Below are positions 24,969 to 35,695 of a DNA stretch of 64,000 nucleotides, in pieces. The stretch's first letter is position 1, and each line of letters begins with the position of its first letter. The stretch covers positions 116,916,653 through 116,980,652 of the forward strand of contig OX578140.1 of assembly GCA_951213105.1 (NCBI GenBank), in the 5' to 3' direction. The position numbers and the translations under genes are program-made. The notes below the pieces were generated by a model. The model was not told the DNA's origin and searched no databases. It was given only the letters and a program-made list of their open reading frames with translations. The DNA comes from Amaurobius ferox (lineage: Eukaryota; Arthropoda; Arachnida; Araneae; Amaurobiidae).

Positions 24969-25428
24969 TTCTCATTTTTTTGACAAAAATTCCAAAGCTT
25001 TCTCCTTTAACCTAGTTTTTTAAATTACGACTTTATTTTCTTCCGATCATTCGGCCATTTTTGCGACATTTTCAAATTGCGCTAAAAAAATTCAATATCC
25101 TCGTCTTCCCTTGCATAAAAAATTGGCAATAAATTAATTCATCCAAACTTCTCCATTTTCACTCTTTGATTTTCAATAATTCTTCTTTGTGATATTTCTA
25201 CAGACTTTTTTTTAAGTTTAAACTTAAACAATAAAACATTTATTAACAACATTTATTTTCATTAATTATTGCAGCGGAGGGGACATATGCGACTAGAATT
25301 ATTAAAATTACTATCGTGTCTAAGACCTGTGATTATTGTTGAGCACATACCTTCCAATTTGTCTTGGGCTTGGATCATATCTCAAATGCTTGCATCAGTT
25401 CTCAGTACTGGTCATAACTCTTTGGTGT

Positions 25429-25719
25429 TGTTGTTGTTGTTGAGACCCAGACCGTCCGACCTACCAGAAAGGTGCAAGGCAACTATTTGGACGGCCGGGA
25501 AGTGCCACCTAATTTAGACTGGAACCCAGTGGGGGAGGCATCCACAGGGACCGTACCCTCCTTCCTCTACCACCAACCTCTCGGAAGGACTTACGGACCC
25601 ACATGTTTAACGTGATCGTACTCCGCGTGAACACGGCGGCAGTTTTGGCAGTGGCTGGAATCGAACCCGGGCCTACCGAGTACAACTCCAGCGCGCTAAC
25701 CAATGGGCTACCGCGCCCG
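25429..25719 (-). mobile_element. tRNA-derived SINE, copy 1 of 3 in a row
   Basis: Full-length unit from GTTGTTGTTGAGACCC to GGGCTACCGCGCCCG. The left flank is AACTCTTTGGTG (25417-25428) and the right flank is the same motif (25723-25734). Confidence 0.85.
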
Positions 25720-25734
25720 TATAACTCTTTGGTG

Positions 25735-26023
25735 TTGTTGTTGTTGAAACCCAGACCGTCCGACCTACCAGAAAGGTGTAAGGTAACTGTTTGGACGGTC
25801 GGGAAGTGCCACCCAATTTAGACCGGAACCCAGTGGGGGAGGCATCCACAGGGACCGTACCCTCCTTCCCCTACCACCAACCTCTCGGAAGGAATTTCGG
25901 TCCCACATGTTTAACGTGATCGTACTCCGCGTGAACACGGCGGCAGTTTTGGCAGTGGCTGGAATCGAACCCGGGCCTACCGAGTGCAACTCCAGCGCGC
26001 TAACCAATGGGCTACCGCGCCCC
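25735..26023 (-). mobile_element. tRNA-derived SINE, copy 2 of 3 in a row
   Basis: Full-length unit from TTGTTGTTGTTGAAACCC to GGGCTACCGCGCCCC. Bounded on both sides by AACTCTTTGGTG. Confidence 0.85.
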
Positions 26024-26036
26024 TAACTCTTTGGTG

Positions 26037-26328
26037 TTGATTGTTGATGTTGAAACCCAGACCGTCCGACCTACCAGAAAGGTGTAAGGTAACTGTTTGA
26101 ATGGTCGGGAAGTGCCACCCAATTTAGACCGGAACCCAGTGGGGGAGGCATCCACAGGGACCGTACCCTCCTTCCCCTACCACCAACCTCTCGGAAGGAC
26201 TTTCGGACCCACATGTTTAACGTGATCGTACTCCGCATGAACACGGCGGCAGTTTTGGCAGTGGCTGGAATCGAACCCGGGCCTACCGAGTGCAACTCCA
26301 GCGCGCTAACCAATGGGCTACCGCGCCC
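26037..26328 (-). mobile_element. tRNA-derived SINE, copy 3 of 3 in a row
   Basis: Full-length unit with tail TTGATTGTTGATGTTGAAAC and head GGGCTACCGCGCCC. AACTCTTTGGTG on both sides; the right one is at 26331-26342. Confidence 0.85.
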
Positions 26329-26342
26329 AAAACTCTTTGGTG

Positions 26343-26871
26343 TGTGACTCCTCCTCTTACTCTGATTGCACTCACACATTGATATATCTCCATTATTTTG
26401 GAACCTCTACGGGCATTCTACAAGTCTGTTAGGTTTTTCATTCTTATCTAATCTGCTCTTAAGTCAACATCTTGATCGTTTCTGCTCAGTCAAAATTCCA
26501 TAGTTGTCTCCGTTCCTAAGTCACAATTTCATCGTTGTCTTCTCTAGTCTCGGGTCACAGGCTGTGGTTCCCTCGGTGTGGGGGGGGGGGAACTCCGTAT
26601 TTACTTCTTTTTGGCGCTTTTATTGGTTACTCCTTTATCTAATGGCACCACTCCACATTTCGTAAGGCTCAGCTTAGCCCCTCTGGTATGGCACCCCTAA
26701 ATTTATGGTCTTCTGACCTTTAGGTTCACGTAGTAATAAACTTCGGTGCCATCCAGACTACAAGCTTTGTCTGCCGTTTTGGCCACCATAAATTTCACAC
26801 ATAAAAGTGTCTCATCAAATGTGAGATCTGTTTCTGGTCTTACACCTAGAATGACTTTATCGAAAGGAAAT
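26343..26871. other. Intron sequence, no gene recognised
   Basis: Moderately GC-richer than its surroundings, with a poly(G) run near 26581. No feature recognised. Confidence 0.5.
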
Positions 26872-27992
26872 TACTTTCCTTATATGCATAGTATAATGTA
26901 TAAGGAAAGTATTGTGACGGGGTCCAAAATTCGAATTCTAGTTTTCGATGGAAGAGCACGTTTCAAGCATCCCTGAACACAAATCAAACGTTTTTGAGAT
27001 CATGTGTGTGTGCGTGCGTGAAAGTGTGTGTGTGTGTGTAGAGGCGATATCTCACGAACGAATGGAGCGATTTGATGCAAAAATTACTATCCGTAAATGC
27101 TGGAGGCCTATTATTTTTAAACACAATCGAATGTTCAGTTCAGAACCCCCCTAAATTTTCGAGTTAAATTTTGAAAAATATTATCAAAACATCAAAATCC
27201 TTTATACAGTTTCGCTAATAGTCATGTCTTATGCAATTTTACGTAATTTTTCATTAGAAAACGATTGACATAAACTTCAGAACACTAGGCTGAATCGTTA
27301 TTGAAATATTGCACATTTTTCAAATGAATTTATTAGAAAATCACATAAAATAAAATAAAATATATTAATTATATTGCAATATGTTCAGTTTCATATGTAA
27401 TATCATGCGATAAATTTAATGACATCATTTTTGTGGATCAAACTCGATCTATTCATGAGAAAAGATACTTTGTGTAATACTTTTATATTTGGATGTCAGT
27501 ATTCATTTATTTGCTATAAGAATAACTTATTTCTCCGTCCATAACACTTGTCGAGATTTTGGAGATAAATTTGACAGAATGTAGCCAAATTGATAAAAAT
27601 GACATTAAATCAATAAAAATAACAACTAATTGACGAAAATTCAATATCTTTGAAAGAATATAAGAATCTACTATAAGAATAATCTATTTTTCCAACCCTA
27701 ACGTTTGGCAAAATTTTGGTGACGAATTTGTGAGCATATCTCAAACTTGCTGAATTTTTAAATACTGTCAAATTGACGAAAATTGATAAAAATTCATCAA
27801 ATTGATGAAACAGCGGTAAATCAATGAAATGACGACTAATTAAATGAAAGTTCGATATCTTGAAAAAAATATAAAAGTAGACTATAAGAATAACTCTCCA
27901 TCCACTTGGAGAGAAATTTAGCAGGACGTCGCCAACTTGGCGACTATTTTAATGTTGCCAAAGTGACAAAAATGTCACCAAATTATTAAAAA
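26872..27992 (+). mobile_element. Family A Helentron-like element, degraded, 3' end missing
   Basis: 5' palindrome at 26872-26910, GTGACGGGGTCCAAAATTCG, a mixed TG tract near 27003, and a partial duplication of the ATTTTGGnGACGAATTTG segment (27550 and 27715). No TATAAGGAAAGTCATGTG terminus; the Helitron at 27993 begins where it stops. Confidence 0.55.
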
Positions 27993-29812
27993 CTAGCCGC
28001 CTTTGGCGACCAGCCTGTTCGCAGCCCTTGAAAATGCTGATCGTGGCAAATTCCAACCGTGGCAAACTCGTTGGCGCGACCTACCAGAAAGGTGTAAGGT
28101 AACGGGTTGGACGGCCAGGATGTGCCACCCAATTTAGACCGGAACCCAGTGGGGGAGGCATCCACAGGGAACGTACCCTCCTTCCCCTACCACCAATCTC
28201 TCGGAAAAACATACGGACCCATATGTTTAACGTGATCGTACTCCGTGTCAGTGGCAGAAATCGAACCCGGGCCTACCGCGTGCAATTCCCGCGCGCTAAC
28301 CACTGGGCTACTTCGCCCTCCGCGACAATCTCCATAACTTTCTTTTTATTCACCCAATTTAGACCGCACCCTCCTTCCCCTACCACCAACCTCTCAGAAG
28401 GACTCACGAACCCACATGTTTAACGTGATCGTACTCTGCGTGAACGTGGCGTAGGTTTTGGCAGTGGCGGGAATCGAACCCGGGCCTACTGAGTGCAATT
28501 CACGCGCGCTAACCACTGGGCTGCCGCGCCCTCCGCGACAATCTCCATAACTTTCTTTTTATTCACCCAATTTAGACCGTACCCTCCTTCCCCTACCACC
28601 AACCTCTCAGAAGGACTCACGAACCCACATGTTTAACGTGATCGTACTCTGCGTGAACGTGGCGTAGGTTTTGGCAGTGGCGGGAATCGAACCCGGGCCT
28701 ACTGAGTGCAATTCACGCGCGCTAACCACTGGGCTGCCGCGCCCTCCGCGACAATCTCCATAACTTTCTATATATTCACCCAATTTAGACGGGAACCCAG
28801 TGGGGGAGGCATCCACAGGGGCCGTATCCTCCTTCTCCTACCACCAACCTCTCGGAAGGACTTACGGACCCACATATTTAACGTGATCGTATTCCACGTA
28901 AACACGGCGGCTGTTTTGGCATTGGCGGGAATCGAACCCGGGCCTACCGCTAACTTCCCGCGCGCTAATTTGCAATTTAAAATGATCATATGCTTAATTC
29001 CATCATCCTCATTCCATTGTTTCATTGTTCCATCATTTAAAATATCCATAAAATTAAAATATCCATTTAAAATATCCAAAAGTTAAAATATACATTTAAA
29101 AAATCCATATCGTTCCATCATTTAAAATATATATATAATAATTTATATGGAGTAAAGGAGCTCTATTCAGAACCGTGACGTCACCTCCACCTTGACGTCC
29201 CCACCCACCACCTTCCCTCGTTCTGCGGGGATGAAACGCCGGTTAAGAAGCGGCACGCCGAGCGGAACGCCGAGAAATTGAAATTCGGAAACGTTTAAAA
29301 TCCCGATCCTGTAGGCAATACGGAATATTTCCTGACCAGATTGGACTTGTAAGAATGCCAGATGTTTGACCTTTCTAAAAATGTAAATTATTAGTCGAAA
29401 TTATGAGTACTTTTTACTATGCGAGAATTTAAAAACCAAAAATACTTTTCTTGAGCAAAAAGTGACTTTTGTTTTAAAATCTTTAAAAAATATCAGAAAT
29501 CGAAATTCAGATTTGAAATTGATATAATTTTACTCGCAATTGTCAGCTCTTTCCGATGGTGTGATTTGTTTTTTCCTACGATGTCCGGATCGTGGGAAAA
29601 AAAGGGCAAAAATGGCAAAAAACGGTCGAAATCGCATAAAACATTAAATAACAAAAAAAATAATTAAAATTTTAAAAATCGGTTTTCACGTGTCCCCTTC
29701 TCTCCCCCCCGGGTCTCCGATTGCCAAATTTCGTAGCTCTCCGACGCGCGGTCGCGAAACGTATAGTGTATAAGACAGACACACACACAGACATTGCCTT
29801 TTATTATATAGA
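27993..29812 (-). mobile_element. Canonical Helitron (non-autonomous), downstream of a tandem pair
   Basis: The minus strand begins TCTATATAATAAAAGGCAAT and ends with hairpin CGCCAAAGGCG then GCTAG followed by T. A 5' TC, a 3' hairpin and CTAG next to T are the Helitron signature. The interior holds SINE pieces and the shared phrase GTTTTTTGCCnTTTTTG. No Rep or helicase frame. Confidence 0.65.
28079..28985 (-). repeat. SINE pieces, including a 212-bp SINE-derived tandem repeat
   Basis: A nearly complete SINE at 28079-28318 is followed by units starting GCGACAATCTCCATAACTTT at about 28321, 28533 and 28745, each leading into SINE sequence. The spacing is about 212 bp. The first two units are almost identical. 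All lie inside the Helitron. Confidence 0.75.
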
Positions 29813-29815
29813 AGA

Positions 29816-31238
29816 CTAGCCGCCTTTGGCGACCAGCCTGTTCGCTACCCTTGAAAATTCTGACGGTGGCAAATTCTGATCGTTGCAAACTCGCTGGCGC
29901 GACCTACCAGAAAGGTGTAAGGTAACTGTTTGGACGGCCAGGAAGTGCCACCCAATTTAGACCGGAATTCAGTGGGGAAGGCATCCACAGGGACCGTACA
30001 CTCCTTCCCCTACCACCAACCTCTCGGAAGGACTTACGGTCCCACATGTTTAACGTGATCGTACTCCACTGGGCTACTGCGCCTTCGCGACAATCTCCAT
30101 AACTTTCTTTTTATTCACCCAATTTAGACCGGGACCCAGTGGGGGAGGCATCCACAGGGACCGTACCATCCTTCCCTTACCAACAACCTCTCGGAACGTC
30201 TTACGGACCCACATGTTTAATGTGATCGTACACCGCCTGAACACGGAGGCAGTTTAGGCACTGGCGGGAATCGAACCCGGGCCTACCGAGTGCATTTCCC
30301 GTGCGCTAACTTCCCGCGCGCTAATTTAAATTTTTTATTACCATATGCTAAGCTCTAATTCCATCATCCTCATTCCATCGTTCCATCATTTAAAATATCC
30401 ATAAATTAAAACGTTCCATCAATCATCAATATCGTTCCACAAATACATAAATATAATAATTTCAAATACATCACCACAATTCAATCCACCATAATGCAAT
30501 CATTTAAATTATTTAAAATATTCATTTAAAATATCCATAAATTAAAATATCCATTTAAAATATCATATAAATATAATCATTTCACCCGTTGTATACAACA
30601 CATATCTTAATTCATTTAAACCCGGAAAGGCGGTCGGTCTCCATGGAGACGGGGAGAAAATTCAACGGGTGAAAACGCGGTTCGCCGAGAAATTGGAAAT
30701 CCTTAGGTCATTAAAATCGCGATCCTGTGAATATTTATAATTATTTCTTGACCAGAGTGGACTTGTAAGAATGCCAGATATTTGACCTTTCTAAAAATGT
30801 AAATTATTAGTCGAAATTCTGAGTACTTTTTACTATGCGAGAATTTAAAAACCAAAAATCGTTTTTTTGAGTCAAAATTGACTTTTGCTTTAAAATCATA
30901 AAAAAAATTAGAATTTATCTCTGAGATTTGAAATTGATATATTTTTACTCAAAATTCTCTGCTCTTTCCGATGGTGTGATTTGTTTTTTTCTACAATGTC
31001 TGGATCGAGGAGAAAAAGGGGCAAAAAGTCAAAAAACGGTCGAAATCGCATAAAACATTAAATAACAAAAAAAATAATTAAAATTTTAAAAATCGGTTTT
31101 CACGTGTCCCCTTCCCACCCTCCCGGGTCTCCGATTGCCAAATTTCGTAGCTCTCCGACGCGCGGTCGCTGAACGTATAGTGTATAAGACAGACAGACAG
31201 ACAGACGCACAGACAGACATTGCCTTTTATTATATAGA
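29816..31238 (-). mobile_element. Canonical Helitron (non-autonomous), upstream of a tandem pair
   Basis: Minus strand start TCTATATAATAAAAGGCAAT preceded by A, end GGTCGCCAAAGGCGGCTAG followed by T, as expected for insertion between A and T. It shares 5' and 3' blocks with the neighbour at 27993-29812. Contains SINE pieces at about 29905-30070 and 30115-30320. Three bases separate the two elements. Confidence 0.65.
29905..30320 (-). repeat. Two SINE fragments inside the Helitron
   Basis: GCGACCTACCAGAAAGGTGT to CGTGATCGTACTCC (29900-30066), then CACCCAATTTAGACCGGGAC to GGAATCGAACCCGGGCC (30115-30290). They correspond to the SINE set in the neighbouring Helitron, so they were probably inherited with it. 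Confidence 0.7.
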
Positions 31239-31239
31239 T

Positions 31240-31742
31240 GACGCCAAATGTGAAGGAATGTTTCGCAAATTCTGATTTTCGTCATATGACAGGCATATCT
31301 TCTAGTGTATAAGAAATGCTTTTCTCTCTGTCTGCAACACTTGGTGATGCATTTGGTGAACTTTGGCGAATAATATAGCGAAGTATCGCCAACTTGGCGA
31401 TAAGATTGACGAAAATATCGCCAAAACCGCAAAAATAACCCCACATTAGTAAAAATGACACCTAATTGACGAATTAATTATGAAAATATTTTAATATATG
31501 GACTATATCGCTTATTGAGGATGCTATCAATATTGATAATTGTTTATTTAGAGTTGCGCGAAACATAAGTTAATTGGGTACTTTGAAATAGTTTTACATG
31601 TTGTCATCAGGAAAATCACCAAATGTACAATTCAACGTTAAAAACACAGTTTCGTGGATCTTATACATTGTTTTTTTACTGCAAAAGGAGTAAATTCATT
31701 GCATTATATCTGGAAAGTCATGTGCTGTCCACCTGAGATTTT
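31240..31742 (+). mobile_element. Diverged family A fragment, 3' part
   Basis: Contains ATCGCCAACTTGGCGATAAG and ends TTATATCTGGAAAGTCATGT then GCTGTCCACCTGAGAT, a diverged family 3' end. Middle sequence (ACATGTTGTCATCAGG, TACAATTCAACGTTAAA) matches the variant at 58195-58760. Confidence 0.5.
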
Positions 31743-31745
31743 TTA

Positions 31746-32641
31746 GTTTTGTTGAGACGGTAAGTGGGAAATCTGGGAATGAAAATGAATAATATCACCC
31801 GATTAGTTTCGGATTTAACCCGGGTTGAAAAAATGATATACATTGAACCATATAAACTTAATTTTTCAAATATTTTTAAACAAAATTAAAATTCATAAAT
31901 TGCTTCGCAAATTTTAGGAAATATTCAAATTATCCCATAAAATTGATAAAACAATTTTCAACAAAATATATCGGGTAATTTTTTTAATAAAAATTGAAAT
32001 AATAATTACACTCATGATATATGAATAGATCACGTGACTCATTGCAAATAAAATATGGCTTCCATTTTTTCACTATTATGGTAGATGTTTAAAGATCGTT
32101 TAAATTTATATTTAGTGTTGCATACGTCCTGAAATCGCTTTATTTTTGCATATTACTTGTGTAACTAAATTCTATGCCATCACAATTACAATATTTGTTA
32201 TTTTAAATTATCACTAAACTTTAATTATTCCTACAACGAAATCTAATTTTAGTACTATACTATAGCATGGAGGATGTAAACAAATGAAACGACTGTAAAG
32301 TGAGTTGTATCAAAATTGATTATTTTTTTTCACACAAAATTATTTAGCTATGGAGTTTGGAATATAAATGATATGAATGAAATATTCATTAATTTTACAT
32401 AGAGAGCCAGACGATTTATATTTCGATGATGTCGTTTGAATAAAGTTCATTTTGTGTAACTAGCAGTGTATTTTTCGATGAAGTTTCAAGTTTTTAAATA
32501 TAATAAATTACTCATATACTGTAATAATTTAAAAATGTCAGCCCTGAATGCATCACATTTTAGAGATGTTTAAATAAAATTGTATTTCAGTTGGAAAGTG
32601 TTTCATAATCAATGCTTTATGCTTGATTGATCTTTCTTTTC
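31746..32641 (+). mobile_element. Family B element, 5' truncated
   Basis: Starts at GTTGAGACGGTAAGTGGG and runs to GTTGGAAAGTGT, the hairpin AATCAATGCTTTATGCTTGATT and TTTCTTTTC. It lies only about 90 bp from the IBR exon, within intron 3. Confidence 0.6.
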
Positions 32642-32727
32642 TAATTCTAAATATAAATTAGTGCCTAGGGACAGCATAATCAAAAGCCTGTATCTGCAAT
32701 TACACTTGCTACGGAGATCTAACTTAC

Positions 32728-32948
32728 CGAGTACATATATCATTATAGCAAGCAGGACATCTGAATTTATTCATCTTTTCCTCCGAGCTCCTGAAAATCA
32801 TAGGACAGCCTGGACTGGGACAATAATTAATATCACTTCGGCTCTCAACAAATGACCGTAAAAATTTTTCGTACAAAATTTTTTCTAAAGGTTTTCTTCC
32901 ATTTATGGCCCAAAAGATATCAACTACAACAATGGGGGCTTTACAAAC
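32728..32948 (-). CDS. IBR exon of the RBR domain
   Basis: A 221-nt exon with acceptor TTTCATTTCAG at 32949 and donor CG|GTAAGT at 32728. It supplies the last RING1 cysteine, a helical linker (residues about 10-40), then the IBR pattern C43-x4-C48, C64-x2-C67-x4-C72. It ends after two bases of an arginine codon, which the next exon completes. The segment aligns by eye with the CxTPDC...FxCxxCxxxICxxC part of DEAH12-type IBR domains; the motif here reads CPSPGC. It is too short and too spliced to appear as an obvious open frame. Confidence 0.9.
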
Positions 32949-33570
32949 CTGAAATGAAAAGGATAATATATCTCTTTTATGTTAAAAATGCACAAAGAAC
33001 AAAATATGAGAAAAATGTATGTCAAATTCAACTCGTTTAATAATAATCACATCGTGTAGTATGAATCGGAATACCGCAGTGAAAATTTGAAGTTAGAAAA
33101 TTGCTTTTCATGTCTTAATTTTGAATTTATTTCCTTACATTTATTTTCGTATATTTCTAATTTAATTCGTTACTTTTTTTTTCTAAAATGTAGTAAAAAT
33201 TCAGTTAAATTAAAAAGTTATTTCTTTCGTGTTCTTACCGCCATTTTTTTTAGTCTCTGCACAGTAGGATATATGAATATGAGGTATGCTGTACTCTCAG
33301 GCCATTACGTTTTCTTTTACTTCGGATGTGTGGGTTCTCTTGCACTGACGAAGGGGATTCATCATATCTTCGAAACAGCTGCAGGCTGCATTATTATTCT
33401 ATTTAGGCTTAAATAAGTTGTTCAAGTTTTCCTATCCTCTGCTATGAATCCAGTGCAGGTTTTACAGACTGAACAAGCCAAGGACAGTTTTTGAGAAGAA
33501 ATCCCACACCAGCGAGGTTTCTAACTATCTAGTGTTTGTAATCGAAATCGCAGAGGCCCTGTCTACCACA
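32949..33570 (-). other. Intron 2 sequence, no gene recognised
   Basis: A plus-strand frame of 109 codons (33087-33416) is Phe/Leu/Tyr-rich and has no recognised domain. It is probably a chance frame. Confidence 0.5.
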
Positions 33571-34395
33571 TTCTTGAGTCCATAAGTTTACCTCCCACGC
33601 TGAAGAGCCTCTCCATGTGTGCTGAAGAAGGAATCCCAGTGTTATAATTAACGCATTCTCGTGTGACAAGCTCCAGTCATTCGTTTACCCCAGCACGCAA
33701 CGTCCCTAAAACGAACGAGAGACAACCCTCGTATGTCATAGACCTGAAGGAATTATGCGTTAACAATTACACTGGGATACCTTCTTCAGCCCACATGGAG
33801 AGGCTCTTCAGCATCCCAGTGTTATAATTAACGCGTTCTCGTGTGACAAGCTCCGGTCATTCGTTTATTCCCAGCACGCAGCGTCCCCAAAACGAACGGG
33901 AGACAACGCTCGTGTGTCATAGCCCTGAAGGAATTATGCGTTAACAATTACACTGGGATACCTTCTTCAGCCCACATGGAGAGGCTCTTCAGCTTCCCAG
34001 TGTTATAATTAACGCATTCTCCTTTGACAAGCTCCGGTCATTCGTTTATTCCCAGCACGCAGCGTCCCCAAAACGAACGGGAGACAACGCTCGTGTGTCA
34101 TAGCCCTGAAGGAATTATGCGTTAACAATTACACTGGGATACCTTCTTCAGCCCACATAGAGAGGCTCTTCAGCATCCCAGTGTTATAATTAGCGCATTC
34201 TCTTTTGACAAGCTCCGGTCATTCGTTTATTCCCAGCACGCAGCGTCCCCAAAACGAACGGGAGACAACGCTCGTGTGTCATAGCCCTGAAGGAATTATG
34301 CGTTAAGAATTACACTGGGATACCTTCTTCAGCCCACATGGAGAGGTTCTTCAGCATGGGAGGTAAACTCATTGACTCAAGACGAGGGCGATCAC
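33571..34395. mobile_element. hAT fragments in inverted arms around a 181-bp tandem array
   Basis: The right edge (34321-34395, plus) codes for PSSAHMERLFSMGGK and IDSRR, the hAT C-terminal dimerisation motif. The left edge (33571-33633) encodes nearly the same peptide on the minus strand. Four units of 180-181 bp lie between, starting with CCCAGTGTTATAATT at 33635, 33815, 33996 and 34177. Each unit holds inverted CAGTGTTATAATTAACGCAT / ATGCGTTAACAATTACACTG and a short piece of the hAT coding sequence. Confidence 0.7.
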
Positions 34396-35119
34396 AGATA
34401 AACATTTTGAAATACAAATATTGCTAACATTTAATAAAGTTGTTTGAAGTTTTGTTCAATGTTGATTTGTTTTGTACTATAATTGGTCAGAAGCATTTAT
34501 TATGCTGCAAAACTTAAACATGAAATCTGAATTGGTAAAGCAGCAGTTCAATGTAATTTAGTTACTTTTCAGAATAAATTAATTTTAATCAGTTATTTTT
34601 TCGCTGCTATGCTTTTTAACTTAATTAGTTGCTTTTCTAGGGAGTAACTTTTGATTTAATTCAGTTAATATTTGCAGTTACTTTTCCAAGTATTATATAG
34701 GGCGATCGGTCTCTGTTGTAGTGATGCGATTGACAAAAACTAAAATGGAAAATCTTTATTGTTGCCAACTAATTTATCTTCTGATTACAAATGTTGCTTT
34801 AACTGGACAATCCATTCCCATGATTTTCATTCTTCAGCCAATCTTCGAAGAACAAATAAGATTAACTATAATTATTAAATGCTTCTTTATATATAATATT
34901 TAAACAAAATTAATTAAACTACTCCCAGTATTCAAAGATAAACCATTGGTGTCATTAAAAATTCACCAAGTCGCTATTTAAAGTAAGTTCCCTCGCAAGT
35001 CCTTGCATCCCTTTAAATTTTGATTGGAGTGATCTAAGGTTGCAGAAGCAGAGTCTACTAACAACATAGCGACTGTGCGCTGCCGATTGAAAACGTTTTT
35101 CGTTTGCAGCGCCTCTGGT
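34396..35119. other. Intron 2 sequence, no gene recognised
   Basis: AT-rich; short plus-strand frames have no recognisable content. Confidence 0.5.
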
Positions 35120-35695
35120 GGCGAATTGAAGAAGTTAGAATTCCTATTTCGAAAACAAAGCAATATAAGAGAAAATTTTCAAATACAAAGTTATAAAGTG
35201 TTCTCTATTTAGTATGGAAATATGTGCGGTTTGCACACAACATGTATACACCGGCCACTCAAATAGCGGTTGCAAACTCTAGAGTCAGTCGAGTGGTCTA
35301 GGTGTTCGACAACACGTATACAGATGACAAAAAATGAGGTCAATAAAGAGGGATAATTATTATACTGCATCATTTGGACGCAATTTTTATTCAACATTTA
35401 TTATTCATTGCAAAAAAAGGTAATTTTAATTAAATTTCAATTGACGTATTACACGCATTATTTGTTTTTGATGTGAATTTTTTCGTCATTTGTTTCAAAA
35501 GTAATTCAGTAATAAAAGAGACGTTTGCATAATTATCGCTTTTCTTGTCCTCATTTTTGAGCGTTTTTGTACATGTAATGTACAAACTGCACGCGTTTCC
35601 ATACTAAAGAGAACGCTCTACAATTTTCTAATTGAAGAAATTTTGCCTATCTTGCTTCGCTATCGAGATAGGAATTGTAACTTCTTCAATTCGCC
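35120..35695. mobile_element. MITE-like element with long inverted repeats
   Basis: The left end GGCGAATTGAAGAAGTTAGA, then ATTCCTAT, is mirrored at the right end (35636-35695). Similarity continues inward through a motif near TTTCCATACTAAAGAGAACG, giving arms of about 130 bp. No coding capacity; class uncertain. Confidence 0.6.

Larger units (their letters stand above)
21817..25020 (-). mobile_element. Decayed LTR retrotransposon (Ty3-like), polymerase core missing
   Basis: The order on the minus strand is gag with zinc knuckle, a spacer, a pol segment resembling the N-terminal part of pol next to protease, the integrase C-terminal domain, and an Asn/Glu-rich frame. Reverse transcriptase, RNase H and the integrase core are absent. 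Frames are broken by stops and shifts. It sits in the third intron in the gene's sense direction. LTRs not identified. Confidence 0.6.

Noticed and set aside
33087..33416. 109-codon plus-strand frame with hydrophobic stretches
   Set aside because: AT-rich intron sequence with no signal for splicing, no homology I recognise and no repeat relation.
33635..34357. Regularly spaced repeats that might suggest a CRISPR array
   Set aside because: Whole 181-bp units repeat, not short repeats with unique spacers, and the context is clearly animal DNA with hAT coding pieces.
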